64,000 nucleotides of DNA from Terebella lapidaria. Its lineage: Eukaryota; Annelida; Polychaeta; Terebellida; Terebellidae. Position numbers and translations under genes: made by a program. Within the stretch, counting starts at the first letter, position 1, and each line of letters opens with the position of its first letter. The DNA lies in assembly GCA_949152475.1 (NCBI GenBank), contig OX424560.1, positions 20,337,106-20,401,105 of the forward strand. The letters are read 5' to 3'. Under the pieces are notes generated by a model, which saw only the letters and a list, made by a program, of their open reading frames with translations, made no database searches and was not told the origin of the DNA. Below are positions 1 through 10,102 of this stretch, piece by piece.

Positions 1-3000
1 GTCCTGAACGGCAGACCACCAGGATTGCTCACCACTGGTAGGGGTGTATATGATATTGTGCTCATGATAAATCAACGAAGCATAAATCAATGAGATCACA
101 GGTAACTTTTCTTTCAGTTCTTTGCCAGGTAACAGTTTGGCGTATTTAGGCTCAATGCAAAATAAAATATGCCAAAAAGTAATCATCCTGTATAAAGTGT
201 TTTGATATCTCTGTTTCGAGTGTGTTTTTTCCATGCTGAATTCCACATACGTGTACAGTTATAAGTATGTAATAATTAAAACGTCCGAGTTTTGAAAGGT
301 ATTAAAATATGGCACACCCATAGGCTTGTCAGGATTGAAAGGTCCAATATCCCCATCTTCTTCTGAACACTTCTCGCAGTCGCCTATGATACCCCACGAT
401 TTGGATGAGCCCGACGCACAACAAGCTTCCTCAGTTGTCAATACACCTTCAAACCCGGGCGACTTATCACCGTAACAGATGAAGTCGCTGTAACAGTACT
501 TCATCGTCGGGGTCAGGGCTGTGATGTTTACAGAAATACACATATGAATACCACACATATGATTATGGAATAGGAATTCCGACCTAAGTCATCTTTAATG
601 TTTTTCCAGCCACATAATCGATCAGTGAATCAAAACACATGGAATCAAAATCATTAATGGAAACAGAATATTTTTCTACTTTCAAATAATTTAGTTTTAG
701 TCAATTACCCGTTGTAGAATCAGCACATGTTCTGCCAACGTAATCATCCGGGCATTGACACTTGTTCGGCGCAATACACACCCCACCATTAACACAAGGC
801 TTTGTGCAATTGGCTATAAAATGAAGGAGAAATAACTGATTATAGCAAAGGACTAAATAATTAGGACCCAAACAGGTAAAGTAAATGACAATTTTTCCAA
901 TCAAAGATGCTAATCTTGGTATTTTGTATCTTCTAATCCATAGTTATATAATTCAGTAGAATATATACACTTTCTAAACGTACATTACTAGAACATTTTC
1001 AGTATATAGATACACATACGTTGAGAACAGGCGTCACCAAACCAGCCGTCACAGCATTGACGCTCTATCCGTTCTTCGCGTCTGGAAGAGGAGGTGGGGA
1101 GACATGAGGGAAACTTGCTTGTGTATTGGTTTAAATATAATTTGAGGTGCTCAAATTGACGTGCACAGTACAATAATATTTCAATGCTCTACTACATTTT
1201 CTAATGTTTTTCTTCATATATGAACTTTAATAGATATATTTCATTAGTAAACACCATACTTTGCAAACGTGCAGTTGGGACTGTTTTCTGGATCACCAGA
1301 CCAGTACTGTATGATGTTGTATTGAATCTCATCATCAGTCATGTATCGGGTATCCTGTGACATCTCTTTCCTAAGATTGTAGCCATCGAGTACCCGGTCC
1401 ATGAAGTTGCCACATCGATCATTCACAAACTCATAATCATAATGCGACACGTCACACCAGTGTCTGAAATAAAGTATCAAATATGCACTATAACACACAT
1501 CATGCAGTTTGTAAGAAACATTTATTATTGATGGATGAATTTTTGAAACAGCACAGTCATGTCTTCAGTGAAATTTTGTGCATCCGTGTGTGAGGCCATG
1601 ATGACTTCATGGATTATTTGTTTGTAACTGTTGTTCCTACGGAAGCTCTAATTACAGTGTAATAACGCTGTAATACAGCGTTATAACGCTCTAATTTACA
1701 GCGTTATAACGCTCTAATTTACAGCGTTATAACGCTCCAATTTAGAGCGTTATTCCAATCATATTTCCATTGTCGTGATTTGTAATAAACATATCTAGAT
1801 CAGAGTAATTTTGAGATTTCCTCACATATGATTGAGCTGATGAACCAGCAGACCCCATGATGTCTCTGGCAGTGTAAACTAAAGTGTTATAACGCTGTAA
1901 TTTAGAGCGTTATTACACTGTATTAAAGCATTATAACGCTGTAAATTAGAGCGTTATAACACTCTATTACAGCATGATTGCGCTTAAATTACAGCTTAAA
2001 TAACGCTCTAATACAGGGCGATAACGCTGTAATTAGAGCCTAATTACGCTGTAAATAACAGCGTTATAACGCTCTAGTACAGTGTAATAACGCTGTAATT
2101 AGAGCGTAACTACGCTGTAAATAACAGCGTTATAACGCTCTAATACAGTGTAATAACGCTTAAATTACAGCGTGATAACGCTCTAATACAGCGTAATAAC
2201 GCTGTAATTAGAGCGCATTTATGCTGTAAATTACAGCGTTATAATGCTCTAGTACAGCGTAATAACGCTTAAACTACAGCGTAATACCGCTCAATACAGC
2301 GTAATAACGCTGTAGTTAGAGCGTAATTACGCTGTAAATTAGAGCGTGATTACGCTATAAATTAGAGCGTTATAACGCTGTAATAGAGCGTTATAACGCT
2401 GTAATAGAGCGTAATAGTGCTCTAATTTACAGTGTAATTACGCTCCAATTTACAGCGTTAATACGCTTTATTACAGCGTTATAACGCTGTATTAGAGCGT
2501 TATAATGCTGTAAAGAAAAAAGTGCATTCCTCCATCTGGTGAATATGAGCCACCGTATGTTCCTCATATGTTGTCTCAACTCGGGAGAGAATTTCTGGTT
2601 TTTTTCATCTTATTTCTGTGAGGTTTGGCGATCCAAACGATGAAGAGGTATATCCCATAACTGAGGTGTCACCGAATGTCTTATTAACCTGCCCGCACTG
2701 CAGCACCATAACCGTGGTGTCACTACTCGTACAGCCCACCACGTCATAATGCTACAGTGCTTTCCCTTTCGAAGAGATCTCGACCCCGAGGCCAGCTATA
2801 TCCCACTATTGAGCCACATCAACCACATGGCTGTGATGCGAGTCAACAGCGGGGGGCGACACGGGAGCGACGCCGAGAAACTCACAGTGCTCCTAAAGGT
2901 CAGGCACCAGTGTAAGGCTCGACGACCCCACCATGAAGTGGTATATCCCATTACTGGAGTGTCACCGGGTGTCTTATTAACTTGCCCCTACATATTCTCA

Positions 3001-3432
3001 AGCAAAATTGGCCAGGTCAAATGTTCTCATTTATTCACTTACACAGGCGAGTAGTTCCTACTGCGTAGTTTTGAGGTCACTTCAATGCAAATTACCAATA
3101 TGAAATGAATGATGTAATAATTATAAAATCGTGACGCATATCTAGCTGCAATATGAAAGAATAAAAGGAACAGCCAAAACCTCTGCGACCTTACGCATAG
3201 AGTTTGAAAACCAACATATTACCATTGATACTGCTAGATTTTGATGATGCCAATAGCAAAGCTAAGATACAACACCATGGAATAGAAACAAAGCCCCACC
3301 AAATATAACAGTGTGTAATATGTACTTGTTTTTTACTGTACAAACTTACTCATCTTGAGCGGAAGATCCAGGAACATTAGCAGTCAAAATCACGAAAAAC
3401 GTAGCAAGAGTGTAGCCGGTTTTCTCTCCCAT
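1..3432 (-). CDS. Gene B: secreted Cys-rich mosaic protein, 5' part (3' end beyond window)
   Basis: Five coding exons read on the minus strand: 3350-3432 (start ATG at 3430-3432), 1260-1463, 1020-1081, 709-813 and about 318-518. Exon 1 encodes a signal peptide (MGEKTGYTLATFFVILTANV, then PGSSAQD) and ends in phase 2 at GTAAGT. The next exon restores the frame to give E-HWCDV. Exons 2-3 form a Cys-containing domain ending in QCCDGWFGDAC, like the end of EMI domains. Exon 4 is an EGF repeat (PCVNGGVC...CQC...C). Exon 5 resembles a TGF-beta-binding (TB) module (YCYSD...TTEEACCASG...SWG...DCEKC). Splice phases agree throughout (2, 2, 1, 1). The donor of exon 5 (near 317) is uncertain. Signal peptide plus Cys modules imply a secreted or matrix protein. 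It lies just downstream of gene A on the same strand and could be a paralogue of A's unseen N-terminus; that is inference. Confidence 0.75.
318..518 (-). CDS. Gene B exon 5: TB-like Cys module
   Basis: The acceptor is CACAG at 519-523. The encoded peptide includes MKYCYSD...CYGD, TTEEACCASG, SWGIIGDCEKC and an acidic tail EEDGDIGPFNPDKPMG. The CC doublet after TTEE and the W-G...C-x-x-C end resemble TB domains of LTBP and fibrillin. The left boundary (donor GTGTGC) is the least certain splice site of this gene. Confidence 0.55.
709..813 (-). CDS. Gene B exon 4: EGF-like repeat
   Basis: A 105-bp exon, phase 1 to phase 1. It encodes NCTKPCVNGGVCIAP then NKCQCPDDYVGRTC, a six-Cys EGF pattern (C-x3-C-x5-C-x5-C-x-C-x8-C), followed by ADSTTG. 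Confidence 0.75.
1020..1081 (-). CDS. Gene B exon 3: CCDGWFGDAC motif
   Basis: A 62-bp exon with acceptor CCAG and donor GTATGT. It encodes REERIERQCCDGWFGDACSQ. The CC-x-G-W/Y-x-G-x-x-C pattern marks the end of EMI domains and laminin-EGF-like hybrids. Confidence 0.65.
1260..1463 (-). CDS. Gene B exon 2: EMI-like N-terminal Cys region
   Basis: The exon begins after TTTCAG and encodes HWCDVSHYDYEFVNDRCGNF through PNCTFAK. The donor GTATGG leaves phase 2, which joins cleanly to REERIERQCC in the next exon. A donor five bases further on would bring a stop into frame, so I prefer this one. There is an N-glycosylation sequon, NCT. Confidence 0.65.
1645..2515. repeat. Palindromic tandem repeat (AGCGTTATAACGCT family) in gene B intron 1
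   Basis: About 870 bp made almost entirely of variants of one short unit. The clearest copies, near 1675-1745, are a 23-bp unit with the perfect 14-bp palindrome AGCGTTATAACGCT followed by CTAATTTAC. Many units replace the central TTATAA by TAATAA or TAATTA, and spacers alternate between TGTAATTAGAG and CTAATACAG types. No coding potential is apparent. It ends abruptly in single-copy-looking DNA near 2515. Confidence 0.8.
2641..2996. repeat. Imperfect direct repeat in gene B intron 1
   Basis: A segment of about 57 bp starting at 2641 (TGAAGAGGTATATCCCATAA...) recurs at 2934 (TGAAGTGGTATATCCCATTA...). The two are offset by 293 bp and differ by scattered substitutions. It probably derives from an unidentified mobile element. 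The small open frame at 2749-3054 is not convincing as a gene. Confidence 0.45.
3350..3432 (-). CDS. Gene B exon 1: start codon and signal peptide
   Basis: The ATG sits at 3430-3432. It is followed by a short polar start, a hydrophobic core (LATFFVILTA) and a plausible cleavage region (NVPGSSAQD). The exon ends in GA followed by the strong donor GTAAGT (3349-3344), leaving phase 2. The exon at 1463 supplies the missing base. I see no clear TATA box upstream (3433-3600). Confidence 0.7.
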
Positions 3433-4989
3433 AGCGAGGGCGGTACGTCAAATGCAGTGTAATTCTTCCTCTGTTGGCGTGTTTGTTTTTGTTGTTCTTC
3501 TTGCGGTGTGATCGTAAGCATACGACACTTCTGAAAGAAGTTCCAGGAACTTTCTCAGAGGGTGTGCTTGGTCTCTACGTTGGTTGCGTAGAGCCAAACT
3601 GACGTGTTCCTGATAGAACTCCAGTACTTATAGTGCGTGGTAATTGATTCATTGATTTGAAACACGCAAACCTTGGATAATACATGTAGGTGGTGGGGAA
3701 GTCAAGCATTTTGTTTTGAAAGGCGAGCGAGGCGGCATGCGGTTGTGCAATTAAAATTGTCAATGTTGGCGTGTCAGCACACTGGAAAATTCATCTTATG
3801 AAACAAATATTATGATACACTTTTGTGATAATTTCACAGATGTGCGAAGAGAGTGCTTACGTATTTGTTAATATATTGACCAGATTTTGATAACAACTGA
3901 TAATCAATTACTCCGTCATTGAGTTTGCAACAGATGATTTACAATTTCGTATTGACAGCAATATTATGCATTATGAAATCCAAAATTCTAATTATATCGT
4001 GACCTGATCACCATTCGTTGAGGGTGTGCCATTTGTGCAAGTCACTGGAGGCTGGACAGCAGTGTCATTGATCATCTTTCCCCGATCGCCGATCCCCGAG
4101 GTCAGTTTTCCACATCTATCATATTGAATCAGGCTCAACGTTGTCAATCAGTGTAAGAACAAGTCTGTCTTTGGGTTCAAATATTTGATTGGGTTTTGTT
4201 TCTATTAAACATTGTTTCATTTCAGTTTTTTATTGCCATCATCAAAATCTTATAGTATTGGTGTTGGTTCATACATTTCCACCACCTTAGCTGGCGTCAC
4301 GTTGACTGTTCACGAGAATTCCATTCATGAACGTATCAAGGTAATTTCACACCTACAACCAGACTTTTATGATGAAAATAACAAACCTAAACTACAACGA
4401 TTTCAGAATAAGGACTTCAAGCATGATGCATGAAGGGCAGACACTATGTAAAAAATATACATGTTCCTACTTTACACCCCACGGATGTAAGTATCATATG
4501 CAACTGCCCAAGTATCCACTAAAACATTTCTAAATATCCGATAAGAAATACAAGCAATAGGGGCATAACGATTGCATAAGTAGCCAATCAAATCCAAATG
4601 CTAAAGTGCTCAGTGATACAATGTATACACATAATTAGACAATTTCAATTACACCTTTATTTCAAAAGCGAGCAGGCGGACGGGCGGATTTTATTTATTG
4701 AGGACTCGATCATATGTTTATGCTTGGGATGAATAAGACTTTTTTGTTTGGTTCCAAGTGCAGTCCCTCTGTAGTTTCTAAAGCTCCATATGCATTGTAC
4801 TTTCGATGCCTCTCCCATGACTCCATAGGCTACCTATGAAAGCGAAGTTTTAATATCCATACCCTACTATGTTTTTACTCATGGTATCAACAGGTCTTCA
4901 CTCAGTGGAAGTCTCAACATAATGCACCTATTGAACAACTACCCACCCATACGTCTTTAATATATTTGGAAAAAAATATTTCTTCAACA
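3433..4989. other. Intergenic DNA upstream of gene B; nothing recognised
   Basis: AT-rich, with short open frames only and none with recognisable motifs. The first few hundred bases should hold the gene B promoter, but I see no TATA box or other clear element. Confidence 0.4.
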
Positions 4990-5003
4990 TAGATTCCATC
5001 TAA

Positions 5004-5423
5004 GCTCCCAGCGTCATCGTGCTGCACATCGGAATGAACGACGCCAGACAGAGAAAAGTCCCTACGTACATGTGTGCCAATCGTATCTGCGATGTCGTCC
5101 ACAAGGCCGTCCGATCATTTCCATCTGCCCAAGTCATCTTAGCACCTCTTACTCCAGGACAGAACCCCAACCTTGATGACAAAAGACGCGACATCAACAA
5201 GCTTGTTAGAGCGAACCTGAGCCACATAGACCGCGTGCCCTTCAACCAGGCAGACAATCTAAACTCGCGTCAAAACAATAGGTACAAATACTTGGTTGAC
5301 GAAATTCATCTGAGCAACAGTGGTGTGAAAATTTTAGCTGCCTCATTGAAGTTTTCTATCAAGAAAGTGTTATATACGGATTATCGCAGGGATACACCCA
5401 CATTCAAAGACTATGACTGACAT
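5004..5423 (+). pseudogene. LINE ORF1 fragment: SGNH/GDSL-esterase-like domain
   Basis: The frame reads VIVLHIGMNDAR near its start and DEIHLSNSGVKILA near its end. These match the block III (G-x-N-D) and block V (D-x-x-H) signatures of SGNH hydrolases. Such a domain is known in ORF1 of CR1-type LINEs, where its role is thought to be membrane or lipid association. The N-terminal block with the catalytic Ser is missing, so the copy is truncated. The frame closes with TGA at about 5418-5420. Confidence 0.7.
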
Positions 5424-5503
5424 GATGAGTTCGAGTGATTCACTTGGTGAATTTGTCCCACCTTTCAAATCATTATCATAACTATCAACTAGAATGTCTG
5501 TAA

Positions 5504-5669
5504 CTGTCACCACAATTACGTATTAAGAAACAGTTGAGAGACAATAATTTTGCAGCTTCTGTAGACACCATTTCAAATGAAAACATGCAAGATAAATTGA
5601 GTTGTACTTTCTGTGATATTTCACATTTCACTAAAAAATGTAACTTTGATAATAAAATCCTAATATCCA
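5504..5669 (+). pseudogene. LINE ORF1 C-terminal zinc-knuckle remnant
   Basis: In another frame, after the esterase stop, the DNA reads QLRIKKQLRDNNFAASVD and then CTFCDISHFTKKC. This is CX2CX3HX4C, one residue short of a CCHC knuckle. It is probably the frameshifted end of ORF1. Low complexity and short length limit confidence. Confidence 0.4.
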
Positions 5670-7003
5670 TTTGAACATAGGAAGCTTGAATGCACATCGT
5701 ACGGAATTAATAGCATATCATGAATCTTTAACAGAAAATTTTGATGTGATCATGTTGTCTGAAATTGGTCACAGCAACCTTGATATGTTCTCTAACATTC
5801 TAGACGGTTACAATTTTGAGTTTGTCGCTCCCGACCCTGAAAGGTGGCGTGGGCATGTATCTTAGAAATATTTATTCACCATGTAACGTGTCCAAAAATG
5901 TCATTAGCAATGATCTATCGTGTGGATGCCAAAGCTGTCAAATTGAAGACATTTGGATTGAATTTAACGTAAACAATAATCACTGTGTAGTATGTACATG
6001 CTATCGACATCCTAAAGGCAATGTAGCCCACTTTGTCGAAGCTATGGAAAGCTCCATGAATTGTTTTACTTCACAAAATATTTGTATTTTTGGTGGAGAT
6101 ATTAATATTGACCTAATGAGAGTGGAGAGCTGTCCTGTATATGATAACTATATGAAGCTACTTGTGTGCAATAGGTTAATACCAATGATCACACTTCTTA
6201 CCAGAATAACTGATACTTCTGTTACACTAATTGACCACATATTTGTCAGATTACCTAAAAATATGAGTTCTTCAAAAGTTAATTCTGGAAATTTGTATTG
6301 TGATATCAGCGACCATCTACCGATTTTTTATTGTATCGAAGGTAAACCTCAAGGATCTCTTTGTTCCCGACCAATGGTCAGACTATATAATGTTAAAAAT
6401 TTCAGTCGATTTGTAGAACAGATGGAAGCTGTAAATATGTCTGATATATATTGTTGTAATGATGTGAATGTGGCATATAATATGTTTAATGCCATTCTCG
6501 TTAAATGTCACGACGAATGCTTTCCACTAGTAAAAATGTCTCGCAGCAAATTCAAGAGCAAGCCATGGATTACACCTGCTATTAAAAATTTGATTCGTCG
6601 GAAAAATATTCTATTTCAGAAGTATATATCTCAACCAAGTCCTCAGCGGAAATCCAAATTAGCTGAGTATAGGAATGCACTCAACACTAAGTTACGTGAG
6701 GCTGAATCTCAATACTACATCGATTTACTTAGTGAAAAGCAGTCGTCAATGAAAAAAGTTTGGTCTGTAATTAACAATATCATTGGGAAAAAATCCACCA
6801 TCAATCATGTTGATACACTCATAAGTGCGGGAGTTTCACATACAGAAAACTACGACATTGCGAATGTATTTAATGAATATTTTTCAAACATCGGTGACGA
6901 ACTAGCTGGTAAACTACCTCAACACCTCGCCAGAACACCCCATGACTATATGGATAGCGCATTACCTCATAGCATATTTTTACGTCCTATCACAACAAAT
7001 GAA
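5663..7003 (+). pseudogene. LINE ORF2, endonuclease half (frameshifted)
   Basis: An APE/EEP-type endonuclease. It begins NIGSLNAHRTELIAYHESL and continues with the IMLSE motif. At about 5835-5845 the frame shifts by one base, then continues GGVGMYLRN, CTCYRHP, GGDINIDL (catalytic Asp/Asn region), TLIDHIFV and SDHLPIFY (the SDH catalytic end). A linker region (KPWITPAIKNLIRRKNILF, VWSVINNIIGK, ANVFNEYFSNIGD) follows. The LTR element interrupts it after TTNE at 7003, and the RT half continues at 21002. Confidence 0.85.
7000..7003 (+). repeat. Target-site duplication of the LTR element, left copy (TGAA)
   Basis: TGAA at 7000-7003 directly precedes the 5' LTR. The same TGAA follows the 3' LTR at 20998-21001. 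A 4-bp duplication is usual for Ty3-type elements. Confidence 0.85.
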
Positions 7004-7738
7004 TGTGGCGATTTTGCCCTAAGCACACGGCAGGTGATTGTAAACATAAAAGCCATTTATGTGGCCTTTCTGTACTTGGCCTTGTTTTGACATGCTCCGT
7101 TCGAGCGTGCGTTGCCACGGCGACGTATTGTAATTTACGTTCCAGTAAACTATAACAATGGATCGATTTAACCTCGCGTGCGTCCTACAGTTTGTGGTGT
7201 ATTATATATACACTGGAAGCGACTCGTTCGAGGAGATTGTCCAAGATCGAGACTAGGACGCACACGAGGCTCGCCATGAGCTTTGTGTTCCCTGAGTCTG
7301 AGTAGTGGGCTCCTAGAGCCCTGGGGACGATTTCCGTGGGGAGGCCCGGGCTGGGAGAGACGAGTTGCTGACTCGGGGGCCTTCGGCCCTGTGGATCGCC
7401 AGCTCTCTCCCTTCCCGGGACATGTGACAGAGGCTCTGGCCAGCATGTCGGACTGTACGGGGTTCCGTCCCCGAGGCAGACCGCGGCTCGCCAGGCCCCG
7501 CCAGTTAACACCGTGGTGATGAACCAGTTTCTGAACGGTGTCCGTAGGCCTGGGAGTGTCGGGTGGGCTGTTACCTGGTTACCGTTAATGATGAAGTAGT
7601 TACCGTGTCCGCCGCGACCTCCGGTGAGCGGCCCTGCCGCGAGGATCCGGAATAGCGGATGCGCGTCCGCAAGGACTCGGATGAGAGAGGACTATCCTCG
7701 AGGATCCCGAAGAGCGGACGGTAGTCAATAACTTTACA
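7004..7738 (+). repeat. 5' LTR (735 bp)
   Basis: Bounded by TGTGGCGATTTT and GTCAATAACTTTACA. It corresponds base for base, at a constant offset of 13,259, to 20263-20997. It contains a TATA-like element at 7203-7210. Small open frames inside it are not conserved-looking genes. Confidence 0.93.
7203..7210 (+). promoter_or_regulatory. Putative LTR TATA box
   Basis: TATATATA about 200 bp into the LTR, followed by CACTGGAAGC. The position suits a U3 promoter with transcription starting near 7235, leaving a long R-U5. No start site can be proven from sequence. Confidence 0.45.
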
Positions 7739-7739
7739 T

Positions 7740-7756
7740 TGGTGCCGTGACCAGGA
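7740..7756 (+). promoter_or_regulatory. Primer binding site, complementary to tRNA-His
   Basis: TGGTGCCGTGACCAGGA lies one base after the LTR. Its complement (TCCTGGTCACGGCACCA) fits the 3' acceptor/T-stem end plus CCA of insect-type tRNA-His as I know it. Animal tRNA-His genes share the GCCGTGA/TCACGGC acceptor stem. First-strand synthesis would start here. Confidence 0.75.
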
Positions 7757-7851
7757 TCAGTCCGACAGTGTTCCATCGCAGCCTACCGTCACAGTGTTGT
7801 TGCCTCCTTAGTCCCTGGGGATCGCCCGCTCCTCAAGGACGTCTCGAAAAA

Positions 7852-10068
7852 ATGACGAGAGCGAAAGAGAAGGCCAAAGATAAGGCCGATGAATCCAAGG
7901 GGAGGGATAAGGGTGGAAGTGTCGCGGACCACACCCGGTCACGCGACAGCCCCCGTGAGACGTCTCCGGACGACTCCGGCGGCCGGAAGGAACGCGCGGA
8001 AACCTCCGTGGACAAGACCCCGTCCGCGGAGACGACTCCGGCGTCCCTGGCTCCGTCTTCGGACGTAGAGTCGGGCCCCGCGGGGCCGCAGCAGGAGTTG
8101 CCGTCAAGGCCGGACCTTGACGTGTTAGGCGCGGTGGGTGGAGCTGGCAACGGCTCTACGCCGCGCCCGCCCGCGCCCAGAACAGATCCGTGGCAATCGG
8201 CACCCTTCCATAAGACGCCTTCGAGCGTCCGGAATCGAGCGCCGATGCATGCGGGTCCTTCTGGACGAGCGGACCAGTCCTACCAGATGCCGCACCCGGC
8301 CGGGTGGGCTCCCTCGCGGGCCTCTGGCATGGGTTCTGGTCGGTCCGCACCGGGCAGTGTGGTGGATCAGCTCACCGACGCACTTGGTGAGCTGGCTCCC
8401 CTCGGGCGCTATGACCGCGCCCGGTCGCCCCATCAGGGACGATCAGACCGGCGGAACCGCTCCCCTTCTCCGCTGTCACAAGGCAACTCGGGGCCTTTGA
8501 CGGAGAGGGAGAGGTGGCTGATTTCCGAGGCGCTTGTACTGTTCAAGCGGAATCAGCTGCATTCGAGCGTTGACCCGTCGGTCACCCTAAGTCCGGGGAT
8601 GTCTGGGCCAGTAGCCCCTCCCCAAGTCCTGCCGAGTCCGCAGGCGCCAGTGGCCCCCGCAATGGGACCCGCGCCTGCCCCGCGGCTCGGAGGCACCACG
8701 TTGGCGACCGCGTCGACCGTTCCGACGGTTGGAGCGCAAGCCGCGTGGTCGACTTACCCTGGCACGTACAGTGTGTCGGACGGGCAGTGGCAACAGGCGG
8801 CTCCGGCCCCAAGCTTTGCCGCCCCTTCTGGAGCCTACCCAGTAGGTTCGATGGGAGCCCCGCCCGCACCTAGCCAGAGTGGGTTTTCAGCGGGAATGAT
8901 CCCGGCGGCAAACGTGAGCTTCCCTGCTCCTATGTCCGCGGCGTCGATGTTTGCTCCGGCAGACTCCGCCGCAGGCGTGGGAAGCGCGCGGAACTTGCCG
9001 CAGTACACGGACGACCCCGGAGCCGGGACCGCACGTCGGGCGCGTAACAAACGCGATGACGGGCCCGACCACTCTTCGTGGCGGAAACGGTTCAACGGGG
9101 ATAACGCCGACTTGGAGGACTACTTGCTCCAGGTATGGCGTACCGCCGTGTACGAAGGATGGTCCCAGCCTGAGGCTGGACACGTCCTCGCGGGGAGCCT
9201 GGAAGGGAAAGCTCTCCGCGTGATGCCGTGTCTGCCGGTAGGAACAGTGACGTTCGGCGAGGTTGCTCGTCAACTTCGCCTGCTGTTCCCGCCGACGACC
9301 AATCGGCGGCAGTCTGAACGAGAGTTCAAGGCGCGTATCCGCCAGCCGACTGAGTCCGTGACAGACTATGCGTACGGCTTACGCATACTCGGCCGGAAAG
9401 CCTTTCCGGACATGGACTCCAGACGGTTCGAGACGATGCTGATCGATCAGTTCATCGATGGCCAGCCTTACCACCTAGCGTACGGGCTGGCCACCCATGA
9501 AAAGCGATCGATGGAGGAGGCGATAGACTCCGCGCTTGCGCTTGAGATGGCTGTCCGTCCTAGACAGTTGCCTCCAGCCTCGGCTCCGGCCCCGGCTGTG
9601 CCCGCGCAGGTGGCGACTCCTCCTCCGGTCAAGGCATCGCAGGTGACCCCGTGGCAGGACCCGGTCGTCCGGGAACCCGCCAGGGAACCTACCCAGCAGT
9701 GGGTTAGTGCGCCGGCACCCTCTACAGGGGCGCCCGCACCTGCGGCACCGGTCGCCGCGCCGCACTCGCCTTCGGACGAGTGCGACATAGAGGAATATGA
9801 CCTCGGCGCCGCGCAGATGATTGCGCACTGCGCCGGGCTCGAAGCTCCGGGAGCCGCAGAATGTTGTGCGTTCACCTCCGGACCAGCTCAGAACCGTCCC
9901 TGCTACTTCTGCGGAAAACAGGGACACTTTTGGCTGAAGTGTCCGGAGTTGTTGGAACGCCTGCGGTCGCGCGGATACCAGGGAGTTCTCCCTGGCCCGC
10001 AACGGAGGAATTCCTTCCGGTCTGGTCCTCCGGGACAGCAGAATCGGAACCCGCGGCAGGGAAACTAG
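7852..10068 (+). CDS. gag: LTR element gag
   Basis: Structural polyprotein of 738 aa. I start at ATG 7852 (context AAAAAATGACG). The frame is open further upstream, but only back into the primer binding site and without an ATG. Residues 1-400 are low-complexity: a charged Lys/Asp/Ser N-terminus, then Pro/Ala/Ser/Gly-rich. Residues about 430-600 form a Retrotrans_gag-like capsid region (WRKRFNGDNADLEDYLLQVW, then ESVTDYAYGLRILGRKAFPD, MLIDQFIDGQP). A CCHC zinc knuckle, CYFCGKQGHFWLKC, starts at residue 684 (9901-9942). The stop TAG at 10066-10068 directly follows a GGGAAAC slippery heptamer, so a minority of ribosomes should continue into pol. Gag is expected to form the virus-like particle that packages the RNA. 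Confidence 0.9.
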   Translation: MTRAKEKAKDKADESKGRDKGGSVADHTRSRDSPRETSPDDSGGRKERAETSVDKTPSAETTPASLAPSSDVESGPAGPQQELPSRPDLDVLGAVGGAGNGSTPRPPAPRTDPWQSAPFHKTPSSVRNRAPMHAGPSGRADQSYQMPHPAGWAPSRASGMGSGRSAPGSVVDQLTDALGELAPLGRYDRARSPHQGRSDRRNRSPSPLSQGNSGPLTERERWLISEALVLFKRNQLHSSVDPSVTLSPGMSGPVAPPQVLPSPQAPVAPAMGPAPAPRLGGTTLATASTVPTVGAQAAWSTYPGTYSVSDGQWQQAAPAPSFAAPSGAYPVGSMGAPPAPSQSGFSAGMIPAANVSFPAPMSAASMFAPADSAAGVGSARNLPQYTDDPGAGTARRARNKRDDGPDHSSWRKRFNGDNADLEDYLLQVWRTAVYEGWSQPEAGHVLAGSLEGKALRVMPCLPVGTVTFGEVARQLRLLFPPTTNRRQSEREFKARIRQPTESVTDYAYGLRILGRKAFPDMDSRRFETMLIDQFIDGQPYHLAYGLATHEKRSMEEAIDSALALEMAVRPRQLPPASAPAPAVPAQVATPPPVKASQVTPWQDPVVREPAREPTQQWVSAPAPSTGAPAPAAPVAAPHSPSDECDIEEYDLGAAQMIAHCAGLEAPGAAECCAFTSGPAQNRPCYFCGKQGHFWLKCPELLERLRSRGYQGVLPGPQRRNSFRSGPPGQQNRNPRQGN

Positions 10069-10102
10069 ATCCGGACGTGGTGGCGACCAACACTGCGTCC
10101 GG
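10059..10102 (+). promoter_or_regulatory. -1 ribosomal frameshift signal: GGGAAAC slippery site plus hairpin
   Basis: GGGAAAC at 10059-10065 lies in the zero frame as G GGA AAC, directly before the gag TAG. Slipping back one base reads GGG AAA CTA GAT, which is exactly the pol frame. After a 5-nt spacer, CCGGACG (10071-10077) pairs with CGTCCGG (10096-10102). Inside, TGGT (10078-10081) can pair with ACCA (10086-10089), giving an almost continuous 11-bp stem with a 6-nt bulge. The loop GGCG could pair with GCCGCC downstream as a pseudoknot, which is speculative. Confidence 0.85.

Larger units (their letters stand above)
4990..7003 (+). mobile_element. LINE (CR1/L2-like), 5' half, split by the LTR element
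   Basis: This is the left half of a non-LTR retrotransposon whose right half resumes at 20998. It holds the end of ORF1 (esterase) and the endonuclease part of ORF2. The copy is 5'-truncated, since the reading frame of ORF1 cannot be followed upstream of about 4990. It is also broken by indels, so it is not autonomous. Assignment to the CR1/L2 side of LINEs rests on the SGNH-esterase ORF1, the APE-type endonuclease and the short TTTC-repeat tail rather than poly(A). Confidence 0.8.

Noticed and set aside
7747..7851. Gag reading frame extended upstream to 7747
   Set aside because: There is no ATG there, only GTG, and the stretch overlaps the primer binding site. The first ATG is at 7852.
9861..10058. 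Pol starting independently at ATG 9861
   Set aside because: The segment overlaps gag's zinc-knuckle region in another frame and has no domain. The frameshift site at 10059 explains pol expression.
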